In this document: positions 12,631 to 24,520 of the stretch, piece by piece
How the letters are laid out: each line of letters begins with the position of its first letter
How positions within the stretch are numbered: the stretch's first letter is position 1
From: Nageia nagi
Lineage: Eukaryota; Pinophyta
Assembly: GCA_050084985.1 (NCBI GenBank)
Contig: JBITNC010000001.1
Coordinates: forward strand, 77,872,001-77,936,000
Reading direction: 5' to 3'
Length of the DNA stretch: 64,000 nt
Program-made: the position numbers and the translations under genes
Notes under the pieces: model-generated
What the model saw: the letters and a program-made list of their open reading frames with translations, nothing else
The model's database searches: none
Told to the model about the DNA's origin: nothing

Positions 12631-14238
12631 TGAAGGAATTTAATGTTTCATTATTTGAATTATATTTTTTACCCACCTATCAATATTTATTTCTTTTGTA
12701 GTTGAGTTTTAACGCTCATAATTTGATCTTCTATTACCAAACATGACTGCTTATATCTTTCTTTGAATTTAAGCAAGTTTTGTAATTGTATATGATTTCT
12801 CGGAGTATCAGACACTCCATTTATTTTTTTCTATAAATAGGGACTTTATTTACCATTATAAGAGTTAGGAGAGAATATTGTAAAATTATGTTGCCATTTT
12901 GAGCACTCATAAATGAAAATATTTTATTTACTCTGCAACTCTCTATTTTTATTCTCTATATGGTTGACCAACTATGCATGAATTTGACTTTTTATGCAAG
13001 CATAATGAAATTACTTTGAGGTATTTCTTACTATTAAGTTCATGTTTTAGCTATTGGTTATCCATCAGATTCTTATTCTATGCATATATTCATGAGATAT
13101 CATGGTTTATTTTCTTGTCACCCTATTCCAGGTCTCAATCAATTATGAATGCTTAATTCTTCAACTTAGGTCTTTAGGCTTATGATTTTCCTTAATGAAA
13201 TAATCATGAACCTAATATCCTTCCTTGCACATGTTGAATCTATCTTTTCCTGCTCTTTTGAGCATTGCCAAACCTCCTTCTTCAAGATTATTCATGTTTC
13301 AAGCTTCTCGAGCATTTTCCTTACTCGTTGGGTGTTTATCTTGCTTTACCATGCCACATGTGTTCAAAATTTGGCTAACATCATTGCTCTCACTACATGT
13401 AATTCAATATTTTTTATGCCTTGTCACATCATGCTCAAGTGTTTGTTGATGTCATCACTTTTAACACCTTGCACTTGCTTTTTGTTCCATGTTATACTTT
13501 GTTGTATCATGTTGTGCCTTTCCTACCTTACTACTATTTGATCAAACTCATGCTAATATCATTATTGTTTCTTGCCCAATATTCAATGTATTTCATCGTA
13601 CCTTGTCTAAGTATATGATTAACTGATATCATCATAGTTTATTTGGAACTTAATGATCTTCACTAGTATTTGTGCCTTACTAATACTCCTAAGGCTTTTT
13701 TCTAATGTCATTTAGCTCCATTACTCAATTTAGGATTATTTAATATCTTATTAGGCATACACCCTATACTTTTTGACATCAATATCCTTTCCATATGAGA
13801 TGCAATGTTATTTTTAACTTCTACCGCTGTGTTGCCTCTCGATAACATTATTTTTGATGTCACTACTCTTACCATGTGACACTTAATGCTTTCTTCTAGT
13901 GTTGCATTGGGTTAATATACTTGTAGATGTCATCCTATGGAAAGTGCAAGATTATGCCTTATTTCTTTATGCCACACTATGATAACATATTTGTTGATGT
14001 CATCATTCAAAGAGTGAAATATTTATCTTTATCTTCCTAGTATCATACCAAGATAACTTACTTACTAATGTTAGCATCTTAAAAGTATGATATTGATTCT
14101 TTTACCTATTTATACATTGCAATAAAGGTTTTTTGGATATCATTAGTCTCAAACTATGATAATCCAACTTTTGCACTATTCTTGATCAAAACTACTTCAA
14201 ATTACTTTCCTATTGATAATGGTAACCCAAATTCTTCA
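12631..14238 (+). repeat. 5' LTR (1.6 kb) of the old copia element
   Basis: Aligns along its length with 18262-20730 apart from the insertion there. A TATA box (CTATAAATAG) lies at 12831-12840, about 200 bp in. The short frames inside it have no recognisable domain. Confidence 0.85.
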
Positions 14239-14240
14239 AT

Positions 14241-14251
14241 TGGTATAATAG
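14241..14251 (+). promoter_or_regulatory. Decayed primer-binding site
   Basis: TGGTATAATAG, two bases after the LTR end, matches the first six bases of the initiator tRNA-Met PBS TGGTATCAGAG and then decays. Confidence 0.5.
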
Positions 14252-14294
14252 TAGTATGATTTATTAGGTTAAAATAAGTCCAAAGAATTGAAAT

Positions 14295-14905
14295 TTCTTA
14301 TAATTATAGATCCATGTGTTCAATGGAAAATACTTTAAGTATTGGAGTATCAAACTGAGAACTTTTCTCATCTCTCAAGAATTGTGGACTCTTGTCTCCT
14401 AAGGTTATACAAAAAGTAGATGCAACTAGATTTGCACTAATCATAATTGATGAGAAAAAAAGAGCTTTTGGAATCTTGAAATAAGGATGCCAAATCCCTA
14501 TTTGCATTATAGAATAGGATAGATGTTTTAATCTTCCCTAAGATTATAGAATGCAAATTTGTAAAGGATTCTTGGGATACACTTAAAAGTGCCTATAAAG
14601 GCTTCTCCAAGGTCAGAGTAGCCAAGTTATAGATGCTTTAGAGATATTTTGAATCTCTTAAAATGGATAATGAAGAATCCATTGAGGTATTCATAAATAA
14701 AGTTTAAAATCTAGTCAATAACATACATTCACATGGTGAGGAATTTAATAATACCCAAATCATAGAGAAGGTTCTTAGAATACTTCCTAGAAAGTTTGAT
14801 CCTATCACCATCACCATTGAGGAGTCCAAGGATTTAACACAACTCTCTCTAGTTGAGTTATTTGTAAGCTTGTATACCTATGATCATAATATAAAATATT
14901 GGTCT
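14295..14905 (+). pseudogene. Copia gag relic
   Basis: Fragments in several frames read as copia Gag. First comes an N-terminal block with FNGKYFKYWSIKLRTFL and QELWTLV (the DUF4219-like start). Near 14570-14900 follows SWDTLKSAYKG and a stretch ending in LPRKFDPITITIEES, the UBN2-type capsid region. Stops and at least two frame changes break it. No CCHC zinc knuckle was found downstream. It lies directly after the primer-binding site, as expected. Confidence 0.7.
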
Positions 14906-15199
14906 AATGACCTTGATCAAGCATTCTAAGGAAAACTCAAAATGAATGACTAGTCTTCTACTTCAATTTAAATTCTACATCAAAAGACCATGATAAAGGT
15001 CATGGTGATATAGAATATGGATGAGGTGACCACATAAGATGAAGAGACCAATCAACTAGTAGAATCTAGAGCTTAGTTCCCCAATATTACTACTTCTATG
15101 GAAGAGATTGTTACACAAAATAATAACATTTTAAGAAGAAGAAAAAATAAAAAGCTAATTTTAGTGAATAATTAAGAGATATAAAATTATTTCTAACTC

Positions 15200-15456
15200 A
15201 CAACAACTTTAAATTTGTTGATGATCATATTTGGTACCTAGAAAATGGTTTTTCCAATCACATGATTAGTAACAAAAACTTGTTTATTCAATTTGAAGAT
15301 AATGTCTCTAGACAAGTCAATTTTAGTGATAACAATCAAGTTAGTATCTATGATAGAAGTTTTATTTCTTTTAAAGTAAATATTAGTAAGATCATGCATA
15401 TGCATGATAAATTGTATGTTTTGGGGTTGAAGCATAGTATCTTAAGCATTGGTTAG
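15200..15456 (+). pseudogene. Copia protease region relic
   Basis: The frame reads WYLENGFSNHM, where copia proteases have W-x-L-D-S-G-A-S-N-H-M. The catalytic D-S-G is thus changed to E-N-G and the enzyme would be dead. The block ends MHMHDKLYVLGLKHSILSIG, the usual C-terminal part of this domain before the integrase zinc region. It then runs into unrelated sequence near 15500. Confidence 0.75.
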
Positions 15457-15518
15457 ACATGATTGAAGAACTACATAATATTATTCAAGAAAAAGCATAA
15501 TATATTAATCCAAATACA

Positions 15519-15657
15519 TTCAAATTTTAACCATATATTCACCATAATACTAGGTACTAATGATTACAATTTCAAGCTATGAATAAACCTAAGCTTCTCT
15601 TGGTGAGTCTGTCAATAGAGCCTTCCATGCATATTTTGATATTTTTTTATTTTAACT
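15519..15657 (+). repeat. 139 bp direct repeat, copy 1
   Basis: Near copy of 17330-17468. The pair brackets ~1.7 kb of sequence that interrupts the copia pol. It may be the LTR of a small inserted element or a duplication made at insertion; it lacks clear TG...CA ends. Confidence 0.6.
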
Positions 15658-17329
15658 CCAAATTTTAAAGAGCCATAACTTGCAAACCGTAGCTCTATTT
15701 TCTTCTTCATTTGAAGCATTGGAATTGTGGAAGATATTTATTCAACATGATATAATAAAAATAAATAAAAATATGAATTTGAAAAATCACCTTTTTTAAA
15801 ACTCCAAAAATCCATTTCATATCACTCATCCCATTTTAGGGGCTTTTGGTCCCACAAAATACTTGGGATTGAAACAATAAAGAAAATAATCCTCACACAA
15901 ATATAGATTTTCTTGTTGGATTAGCTTGCACAATCTTAATTTGCTTAGCATCTTAGGTACATCACTTTGCATTCTCAGCAATCAATAAGCAAAAGATTCT
16001 CCATTCCAACACAACTTCCTTAGTCATTACAACTATTGATAAGATGTGCACTTCTTCCCACTAGAATTCATGTCGAGATAAATATTACATTAGTAATAGT
16101 TTTTCAATTGTTAATGAAAATTTTGCTGATGAGAAAAGTAATATTTAACCTTAATCTTTCATGCTTCCAATCCATAAATCCACAAAAGCACCCATTCCAT
16201 TTTTTGAATAGGCTCCATCAATTCCTAGCAAAAGAACTTCTCTAATACTAACTTGATCCATAAACCCTACTTTAGGATTTAATTTGGATCTTCACACTTT
16301 ATTCATTTTAATGCTTACAAAAATAAAAATGCACACCAAATTAAAAATACACAAAATGATGTACACACATAGTTACCCTCATTTGATAGATGTGGTCTAC
16401 ATATAGCAAATAACAATCCATTATTATAGAGTCAATTTTACAATATCACTTTTTTGATCCTTCTTGCTTCACTCTTTTATTTGTTGAAGCCGAATCACAT
16501 GGTCATTGTAGGCTCTCAACTAAATCCCTTTCTTGAAGATGACTCTCTTTTCAATGAAATTCCTTGAGCATAGTTCCATGTCTCTTTTCTTAGGATGATA
16601 TCTTTAGAACTACTCTTTGTCTTTTTCTTTTCATCATGGTGATTATGTAGTCCATTTCTTTCTCCATGGTAATAATCTTTTCCATGTTCTTTTTCTTCTT
16701 CTATGCAAGATTGAAATGCACCTCCAATATTACTCTCATGGTTTTGTTAATTTCCATGGATTTTATAATAAAATAGAGTCTTATACATTCATTTCAAACC
16801 TATACTAACTCCCCCTTGGGAGGAAAATCCCTTAAAAGGAATTTCCTTTTTCCATACTACATGTTCCCTTTTATAACATTAAGGGATTACAAATTTGGAG
16901 TTTATGGTTACATAGTCATAAGATAATATTTGTAATTTTTCCTCCTTTACAATATGCTCTCTCACCCTCACAAAAATAATCTCCTTCATTTGTATTCACA
17001 TAGCATTGTTTTAACCTAATATGGTTATATTCTCCTATTTTTTTAGATTTTGCAAAAAAGTCAACTATTTCTAGTGCCATTTTGTCATGATCACAACTTT
17101 ATGATCATATTTCCAAATGTCATAAAATTTCATCTAGGTGTTATTGGATATATGTATATTAATTAGTCCAAATTTAACTCATTATTAGTAGCTCACAACA
17201 TCATCATCAAGTTGGCCTCCAACACAAATTTGCACCTAGCAACTATCAAAATTTTGATTGTCATGAAGGCAAAATGAGAATTTACCATTTTGTGAGTATC
17301 ATAACTTTCACGTATTTTATCCAAGTGCT
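15658..17329. other. Non-copia insert inside the old copia pol
   Basis: This stretch replaces integrase and the first part of RT. No copia motif is seen. Around 16810 the minus strand has TCCCAAGGGGGAG, a polypurine-tract-like motif, so the insert may contain a minus-strand retroelement remnant. Short frames have no recognised domains. Confidence 0.4.
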
Positions 17330-17468
17330 TTCAATTTTTAACCATATATTTACCATAATAGTAGGTACTAATGATTCAAATTTCAAGCTATGAATAAACC
17401 CAAGCTACTTTTGGTGAGTCCATAAATAGAGTCTTCCATGCATATTTTTACATTTTTTATATTTAACT
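17330..17468 (+). repeat. 139 bp direct repeat, copy 2
   Basis: Near copy of 15519-15657; copia RT sequence resumes immediately after it. Confidence 0.6.
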
Positions 17469-17469
17469 T

Positions 17470-18220
17470 AAACCAAGTATGTTGATGACATGATTACCCA
17501 ATTATCCATGAAGTCTTGCAAATTGATTATTACACCAATTGTTGTTGATTGCAAATTGATGAAGGAAAAATCCACTCCTCTTATGAATGCAACCCTGTAC
17601 AAGCCACTTATTAGTAGACTAATGTATCTTATAGCTACTTGAACTAACATTATGTTTACATTCAGTCTACTACACGATTCATGCACTCTCCACATGAATC
17701 CTATTGGAAAGAAACCAAAAGAATTCTATGGTATGTATTTGATACAAAAACATTTTTTTAGTTATAAAACTCTAAGAATATTGAAATGTACATAGATGTT
17801 GATTAGGAAAGAAGCCTAGATGATTAGAAGAGCACCTTTGAGTATGCCTTCTTCTTTGGTAAATCCCTTGTGTCATGGAGCAACAAGAATAAAATAATAA
17901 TTTCTCTTTTCATTGTAAAGCAAAAATATATGGATTCCTCCTCTACTTGCACTGAAGCTATTTGGTTGGCCATATTATTTGAGGACTTAGGTTTGGACCT
18001 TGGGTTGACCATTCCCATCTACTATGACAATACCAACATTATTGCCATGATAAAGAATCCAGTGTTTCATAATTAGAGAAAGCATATTGCTATTCACCAT
18101 CATTTTATGAGAGACTTGGTTAAGTATGGATTCATTGAATTAAAGTTTTATCCTTCTAAGTACTAGCTAATAGGCATCTTCACCAAAGCATTTTCAAAGG
18201 ATTGATTCCTCTATCTCCAG
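17470..18220 (+). pseudogene. Copia RT C-terminus and RNase H relic
   Basis: In broken plus-strand frames I read a block equivalent to the end of copia RT (...CKLMKEKSTPL, then a YRxLIGSLMYL-type motif decayed to YKPLISRLMYL). RNase H follows (STFGYAFFFGKSLVSWSNK, then TEAIWLA and YYDNTNIIAMIKNPVFH). The family's RNase H motif before NPVFH is D-N-x-S-A-I, so it is partly kept. In-frame stops are present, including one right after PVFHN. The polypurine tract and 3' LTR follow within 50 bp, the normal layout. Confidence 0.8.
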
Positions 18221-18250
18221 AATCATATTGGAATTAAACCCATTCAAATT

Positions 18251-18261
18251 AAGGGGGAGAA
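18251..18261 (+). promoter_or_regulatory. Polypurine tract
   Basis: AAGGGGGAGAA immediately before the 3' LTR start; primes plus-strand DNA synthesis in LTR elements. Confidence 0.7.
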
Positions 18262-20730
18262 TGAAGGAATTTAATATTTCATTACTTAAATTCTATTTTG
18301 GATGCACCTCCCATGCACTCATATCCTCTCCAATGGTTAATGCATGGAGAATTGTTCTTCACCTATCAACATTTATTTCATTTGTAGGCATGCAATTGAT
18401 GTTTAATGCTCACAACCTAATCTTCTATTGCTAAGCATGATCTCCTATATCTTTCCTTCACTTTGGGAAAATTTTGTAATCATATTTGATTTCTTGGAGT
18501 ATCAAACATTCCATTTTTTTCTTTCTATAAATAGAGAATTTATTTCCCATTGTAAGAGGTACAAGAGAATATTGTAATATTATGTTATTATTTTGAGCAT
18601 TCATAATATAAACTATTTCATTTGCTCCACAACTATTTATTTTCATTCTCTCCATGTGGTTGAATGATTGTGTATAAATATGACTCTTTATGCAGGTGTC
18701 TTGAAATTGGTTTGAGGTATTTTTTACTATTAAGTTCATATTTTAGCTCTTAGGTATTATTTATATTCTCATTCTATGCATATATCAATGAGATATCATG
18801 GTTTATTTTATTATTGCTCCATTCCAGGTCTTAGAAAATTCTAACTACTTAAGTCTTTAACTTAGCTCTTTAGCTTCATGATTTTCCTTGCTAGAATCAC
18901 CACAAACTTGATCTCCTTCCTTGCACATATTGAATCTATCTTATTGCACCCATCTAAGCATTTTTGAACATCCTTCTTAAAGTTTTTGCATGTTTCAAGC
19001 TTCTCAAGTACTTTTGTTACTCATAAGGTGCTTTTCCCACCTTACAACATTGTGTTCATACTTTAGATGATGTCACTATTCTTATCATGCAACATTCAAT
19101 ATTTTTAATGCCTTACCACATCATGCTTGAGCTTCTACTAATGTTGTTAATCTTGCCACCTAGCATTTAGTGCTTTTTGTGATGTGCCATGCTGTGCCTT
19201 ATAGATATTTGATCAAACTCTTACTAACATCATCACTTTCACTTTCCTAACATTAAGTTTATTTCATTGTGCCTTGGCCATGTCTATGATTAGCTTACAT
19301 CATTATTGTTCATTCAATACTTAATGATCTTCACTAGTACTTCTAGTACCTTATTAACACTCCTAAGGCCTTTTGCTAATGCCATCTAGATCCATAACCT
19401 AGTATAGCATTCTTTAATCTCTTCCTGTGCTTACATCTTGCACTTGTTGACATCATTATCCTGATTATGTGGGACTTAGTGTTATTTTTTCCTTATATCA
19501 TTATTCTACATCTCGAAAACCTTTTTGCTAACATCACTACTCTTATTGCATGACACTTAATGCATTCTTATAGTACTACATCATGATAATATACTTATTG
19601 ACATCATATTATGAAAAGTATGGGTATCCAAAGGGAAATAATCCAAAGGAAGGATCAAGGTTGCACCACCATTCTTTTTCTAGAGTTCATGTTATGAAAA
19701 AATGATGGAAGGATGTGCTTTTGTTTGACATCTAGACATGCAAGATATAATGTTAAAGGGGAATCGCAACACTCTATTCCCTTAATAACCTAAAGTGTTC
19801 TCAAAGAGAGGTGTTCAACCTCTTTTAAAGAATGTATACCCCATTCCCATAATCAAATGGTCATTAGAAATCAATAGAATGCCAACAATGCAAGGTAATA
19901 TGCTCATGTTATGCTAAAACAATGATAAATTGATAAAATAAAATAAAACTACCATGAATATAGCCTAACATGATTCTACATGCTCTTAAAAATGTAAGAA
20001 AAAGTATATGACAACTAAAATGGCTCCAAAATAGCTCCTAATGCTCCCCAACACATGCAAGAATGATAAAGAGATGTTATGTGAAGTGCTATGGGTGATT
20101 AGGGTTTGAGATCTTACTAAAGGCTTCAGTTATGAGAGAGAGAAGAATCCATAACAATCAAGATATGATAGAGATTAAAAAAGGTAAGAGAGGGAAAATA
20201 AATTTTGAATTTAACTTTATACCACTAATATCAGATCTATATACTAGTTCACCTAGCTAGTTAGCTAGTTGGCTTGCCAACTAATTAGGTCAATCGGTAT
20301 GTCAATTAGGGTTCAATAAAAAATTTCAAAATGGTTATGATGGAGAGATTTGCATAGAAAATACTAATATGTAAAATATTAATGTAAATAATTTATTTTT
20401 ATATGTATATAGAATGTGTAGTATTACTCGTTATTTCCTTATGTTACACCATGATAACATCTTTGTTGATATCACAATTCGAAAAGTGTGATATTGTCCC
20501 TTTTCTTCCTAGTGCCACATAATGAAAACTTAATTGTTGATATCATCATCCTAAAAGTACAAAATTCCTTATTTTTCCTTTTCCCATGTCATGATAATAT
20601 TTTTGTTAACATTATGTGGTAGTCTAACTTTTATAATATTTTTGATCACAACTATTCCATACTTGATTGTGATTACTTCAAATTTGACCATGATAACTCT
20701 TCTATTTATCACAACAACCCAAAATTTTCA
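18262..20730 (+). repeat. 3' LTR of the old copia element, with a ~0.8 kb insertion
   Basis: Matches the 5' LTR on both sides of an extra segment at 19622-20419. TATA box (CTATAAATAG) at about 18525. Ends TTCA at 20730. Confidence 0.8.
19622..20419. mobile_element. ~798 bp insertion of unknown type
   Basis: Absent from the 5' LTR. Flanked by AGTAT at 19617-19621 and 20420-20424, a candidate 5 bp target duplication. The ends do not read TG...CA, there are no obvious terminal inverted repeats, and there is no coding domain. Its GGTT/CCAACT-rich part resembles 1640-1720, so it may be a solo LTR or repeat of that family. Confidence 0.5.
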
Positions 20731-22730
20731 ATATGGTATTATCATATTATTCCTATTTTTATATGTAAGGATAGTAGTGTTGTATTATGATGGTTCTCTT
20801 ACCTATAAATGGAGGTAATGTACACATGAGAAAACTATTAGATTTCTTTTTGGTAATGGTAAATTTATAATAAGGGATTTTTTATACAAGGATCCAAAAC
20901 CTATATTTACAAAATTTTATTATATTTTCAATACTATACCAAAATTTAATAATGTTACAAACAAAATTCTATGCATCCTAGTCTAGAAAACTTGGGATGT
21001 TGGTCTTCCTACAACTACCATAGGCTTTTCTAGAGCCCACTATTTACAAGTAACTATCAATGTTAATTGGTACATGACTTGTAGTTAAGTATAATTTAAT
21101 CAAATCCATAAAATACCACATGGTATTCATTTTAGCCTTAGTAAATTCCTTTTCTTCTTGTATTAGTTCCCCTTGGGGAACATCTTCCATATTTATCATG
21201 GTTGCAATCATTACTTATTGCATTGATATGGCCATATTTTTTATATATTCATCTTCAAAATGGATCCATTCTACCTATATAAGGGCTTACATGTTCCATT
21301 TAGATCCTATATAATATGCCATATTTTTGAAGAAAAAATAAAATCCTCTTTGTATATATCCTAAAATCATATTTCACATTGTTGGTAGGGTTTTACTAAC
21401 TTTTATGATGTTTATAACATCATGTGGTATCATATCTATCTAACATGTTATGTAGCAATCTTAAAAAGTTTTATCAACACTATTTCAACCTTTACATCAT
21501 TTCTAACACCTTAGTTCTAGTCATATGGATGATTAGATAATCATCTAGATGATCCACAAGGTCACCTAATTGTTCAAATGATCATGTATGATGTATATAA
21601 AAGGTAGTTCAAGCTCACTTTTCAAGATTAGACACACTTTTTATGAAATTTGTAATTATTATTACTTGATTGCACATGATTTCAAGCAAGTGATATAATC
21701 TTCAATGGTTTACATCAAGTTTTGAGCCTCCATCATCATGCCTTAGGATTACTTCTCCATGCTTCATGGATTTGAGATGCCTCTTGGTTATTTGAAGAGC
21801 TTGTGTTATTGATCTTTTATTTCATGAGTTATTGTAGGTTTTAGAGCTTAAATAAATCTATATTGAAGACTTGTATACTCTCTTTTATTGTATATATATC
21901 ATTGTTTATCATATAGGCATACTTAGGCTAGTTTTCATACCTAAGGTTTGACCTTTAAGGTCCAAACCTTAGGGTTTGAATCATATTTATTATGTAATTA
22001 GTCTTTATGGATTTATATCCATATTTTTTTTTTATCTTATATCCATTGTCATTTGCACCATTTAACCACTTTAGGAAAATCTTTACACATACTTAGTTCT
22101 TGAAAATTTTTAATCATACATTATCAATATTATCACATAGCTTTGTCAAGTTTGCTCATCTAGACTTTATATATAGTTTATGCTTGAGTATCATAATTGC
22201 ACAATAGGCATATAAATAATTTATAGCATCCTTTTGATTAAGGAAAAAGGAGTCTTACAACCTTGTTGAGTTGGGGTTTCACCCCACTTGGATGGTCACA
22301 ATGTCCCAAGGACTTATGATTTGAAGCCTCCCATAATGTATTATCTTTCCTATCATGTATAGATAAATTATTGCAACATTGAACTTTAAAGGATATACTA
22401 TAAACTCTATCTTTGTAAATATTTTCAATACTCACATAGGAAAATTAGATGCAAGTGTATCAATATCCTTGGAATTGCTCATAGGTATTTTAAGTAGTTG
22501 AGGTGCAAGGGTTTTGAATCATTTACACATTCTTTTTTTTTACTTTTTTGGCCTTTTTTCATATCAAATTTCCACTGAATACTCATGTATAAGATTCCCA
22601 ATGTTATTGGAGTTATTAGATCTTGAATACACCCACCTATGATTATGGGACCTCCCTTTAAACTAAATCTCCTTCTTATCAAATAAGGGGGTTTGTAAAG
22701 GGGAAATTAGAGCACAAATGGGATATATAA
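20731..22730. other. AT-rich DNA with an LTR-promoter-like stretch
   Basis: No coding domain is recognised. Near 21540 there is a palindrome (GATGATTA, 2 bp spacer, TAATCATC), followed about 60 bp later by TATATAAAAGG. This layout resembles the U3-TATA layout of LTRs elsewhere in the window, but no second LTR copy or primer-binding site was found. Confidence 0.35.
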
Positions 22731-22953
22731 TCAAAATAAGAGGAAAGAAAAATGATTAATGATGATGGAGGGGATAGTGGATGTACAAGATAATGAGATG
22801 GAGAGGTGATAAATAAGGGTAGATAGGGAAGAGGTGGATAAGATAGATACGATCATTGTGAAAAGGGGGTGGAAGTAATGAAGGGGAAGGTTGATGATAA
22901 GTAGGGAAAGGAGAGGGAAAATGGTAAGCAAGGGGAGGGGGTTCAAGTATCAT
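22731..22953 (+). repeat. Purine-rich low-complexity tract
   Basis: The plus strand is mainly G and A for about 220 bp with GGGG runs. The Pro/Ser/Leu-rich minus-strand frames over it are composition artefacts. Confidence 0.65.
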
Positions 22954-23000
22954 TTGCTATAGTGGGGCTACAAAGCTATCCTCCTTAACTATGAAGTTAA

Positions 23001-23613
23001 CTAAAATCTTTATTAAACCTTGGTGAGTGGGGATGTATGCCCAATTCCTCCTAATATAGATATCCAAAGAATGAAAGAGGAAGTAGGGGATATTTACCTC
23101 AAATCTACCATGCAAGTGGTGATGGAATTGAAGGATTCCATAAAACAAGATATCTTGTAGCTTCTCCAACAAATCTAATTTTCAACCATCTAACTAAGAA
23201 CAAATCATTCACACAAATGAAAACACATAATGTATAGTGGTTGCTACAAGTCTTGGGAGTACATCCACTTTGAACCATGTATTTTATTACCTCTCACAAG
23301 AGAACTCTCCTACAAATTCTCAAGAATTATTCTACAAACCTCCTACAAGAGCATTCCTACAAATCTACAATACTAGCATCTTCATGCTTCTATAAGTACA
23401 ATGAGAGGGGGGGTACTCCTCAATTTATAAGATGAAACCCATTCTTTAAACACCCTTTTACCCAAGAGCAAGGTTAAAGCTTTTTCCATATTTATTCCCT
23501 TAATGCTTTAAGGTATCTAAAGATACTTTAAGCATTAAGTGGATTTACATTTTGGGTATACATTAAAGAGAGATATTACACAATAATGCATTATAATTTC
23601 CAAGTGGGATATC
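23001..23613 (-). mobile_element. Truncated 5' LTR and leader of a copia element
   Basis: Read on the minus strand, 23613 to ~23179 aligns in layout and wording with the LTR at 61981-62478. Shared landmarks are a start with TTGGAA then ATAATGCATTATTGT, a U3 palindrome, GTGGATGTA near the middle, and TTTGTTGGAGAAGCT at the end. The sequence past the LTR contains GAGGTAAAT, the candidate leader splice donor also seen in two related elements. The LTR end and primer-binding site seem removed by a deletion of about 40 bp. No coding part remains. Confidence 0.6.
23500..23539. repeat. U3 palindrome
   Basis: Arms TTAATGCTTTAAGGTATCT and AGATACTTTAAGCATTAA around a 2 bp centre, with about two mismatches or bulges. 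It lies about 74 bp inside the LTR. Confidence 0.75.
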
Positions 23614-23639
23614 AGGATAAAGTGGTAACTATGGATTTC

Positions 23640-24007
23640 TATGTATCTCCCTTATATAATGATTAATTTGATAATGGATTTAGAAACTTCATCTCATGGT
23701 TGGGAAATAAAGTCCATCACATACACATACTTCTTTTCATTTAGCATTTGCTCCCCAAATCCAAGAAAATTTCAGGCATCCTCCTTAGTTACCCTTATTT
23801 GCCTAGAATATTTTAGATTTGAATTCCTCATTCTTATGGTAGCCACTATTAACTCTATGTTGATCAAAAAATGGGTACCATCTACGATCAACTTTGCTTC
23901 ATCCCAATAACACACAACTTGGTAACACCAACTTTCATTGAAACCTTGCAAAGCATCAAACCTTCTTATGAATATTTTTCTTTCAATTAATGTGCCTAAA
24001 ATTTCAT
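23640..24007 (-). other. Possible minus-strand coding relic
   Basis: The minus strand from ~23985 to 23700 can be read with few stops (for example DALQGFNESWCYQ, then VDGTHFLINIELIVATIRM). I do not recognise a family. It lies downstream of the gypsy gag relic on the same strand, so it may be part of that element. Confidence 0.25.
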
Positions 24008-24520
24008 CTAATGGGAGATTTTTAAGCTCAAAGAAAGCAATATAATTCTTGGGTAAAAAATATTATATGAATGTATACAACTTATCCTTTTTACAAATAT
24101 TGATTTGATTTTATACCTTCCTCTAGTACCTTGCAAAGTTTTCAATGGTTTGATATCCCTTTGCTTTGTGTTGTATACGTTTATGAAGGATATCTCTTTC
24201 TTAATGTTAATTTTGAAATGCTCAATGAACATCCTTTTTATATATTTAAAATTTTGAAAACTTACATGTGGTATCCTATTAAACCATTACATTGCATTAT
24301 GATATAAATATAAAGGAAATAGTTTCACATGTATGTCTTCATCAATGAACAATAAGTATGCTTCATATTCAAAATTTTTAACAAGCTTGATAGGGTATTG
24401 ATTGTTTTTAAATTTTGTGAGATTTATCTTCTTATTTAACTCTACTATCTTATCCCTAATAATTTTACATAATGGATTATGATTTTCTTCCTCTATTGGT
24501 CTTTTACCTACTTTTCTCAT
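24008..24520 (-). pseudogene. Ty3/gypsy gag (capsid) relic
   Basis: Two minus-strand frames separated by a stop read as a retrotransposon capsid. The first ends EDIHVKLFPLYLYHNAM; the next bases give a WF pair, as in the conserved LFP-x-x-L-x-x-x-A-x-x-W-F core. The second contains FIEHFKINIKKEISFINVY and TKQRDIKPLKT, corresponding to the F-x-x-x-F...TKQ-x-x-x-E-x-L region. No zinc knuckle, protease or RT is recognised downstream (to the left), so the rest is lost or too decayed. Confidence 0.65.

Larger units (their letters stand above)
12631..20730 (+). mobile_element. Old Ty1/copia LTR retrotransposon with 1.6 kb LTRs
   Basis: Long direct repeats (12631-14238 and 18262-20730) both start TGAAGGAATTTAAT and end in TTCA. 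A decayed primer-binding site (TGGTATAATAG, 14241) follows the first and a polypurine tract (AAGGGGGAGAA, ~18251) precedes the second. Between them, on the plus strand and in order, are a gag relic, a protease relic, and RT/RNase H relics. Flanks are ATGTG (12626-12630) and ATATG (20731-20735), a 4/5 match that fits an aged target duplication. The LTRs have many differences, so the element is old. The integrase and RT N-terminal parts seem replaced by unrelated sequence (15519-17468). Confidence 0.85.

Noticed and set aside
13182-13618. 119-codon and overlapping frames inside the 1.6 kb LTR
   Set aside because: Three overlapping frames, no domain; the matching part of the 3' LTR does not keep them open.
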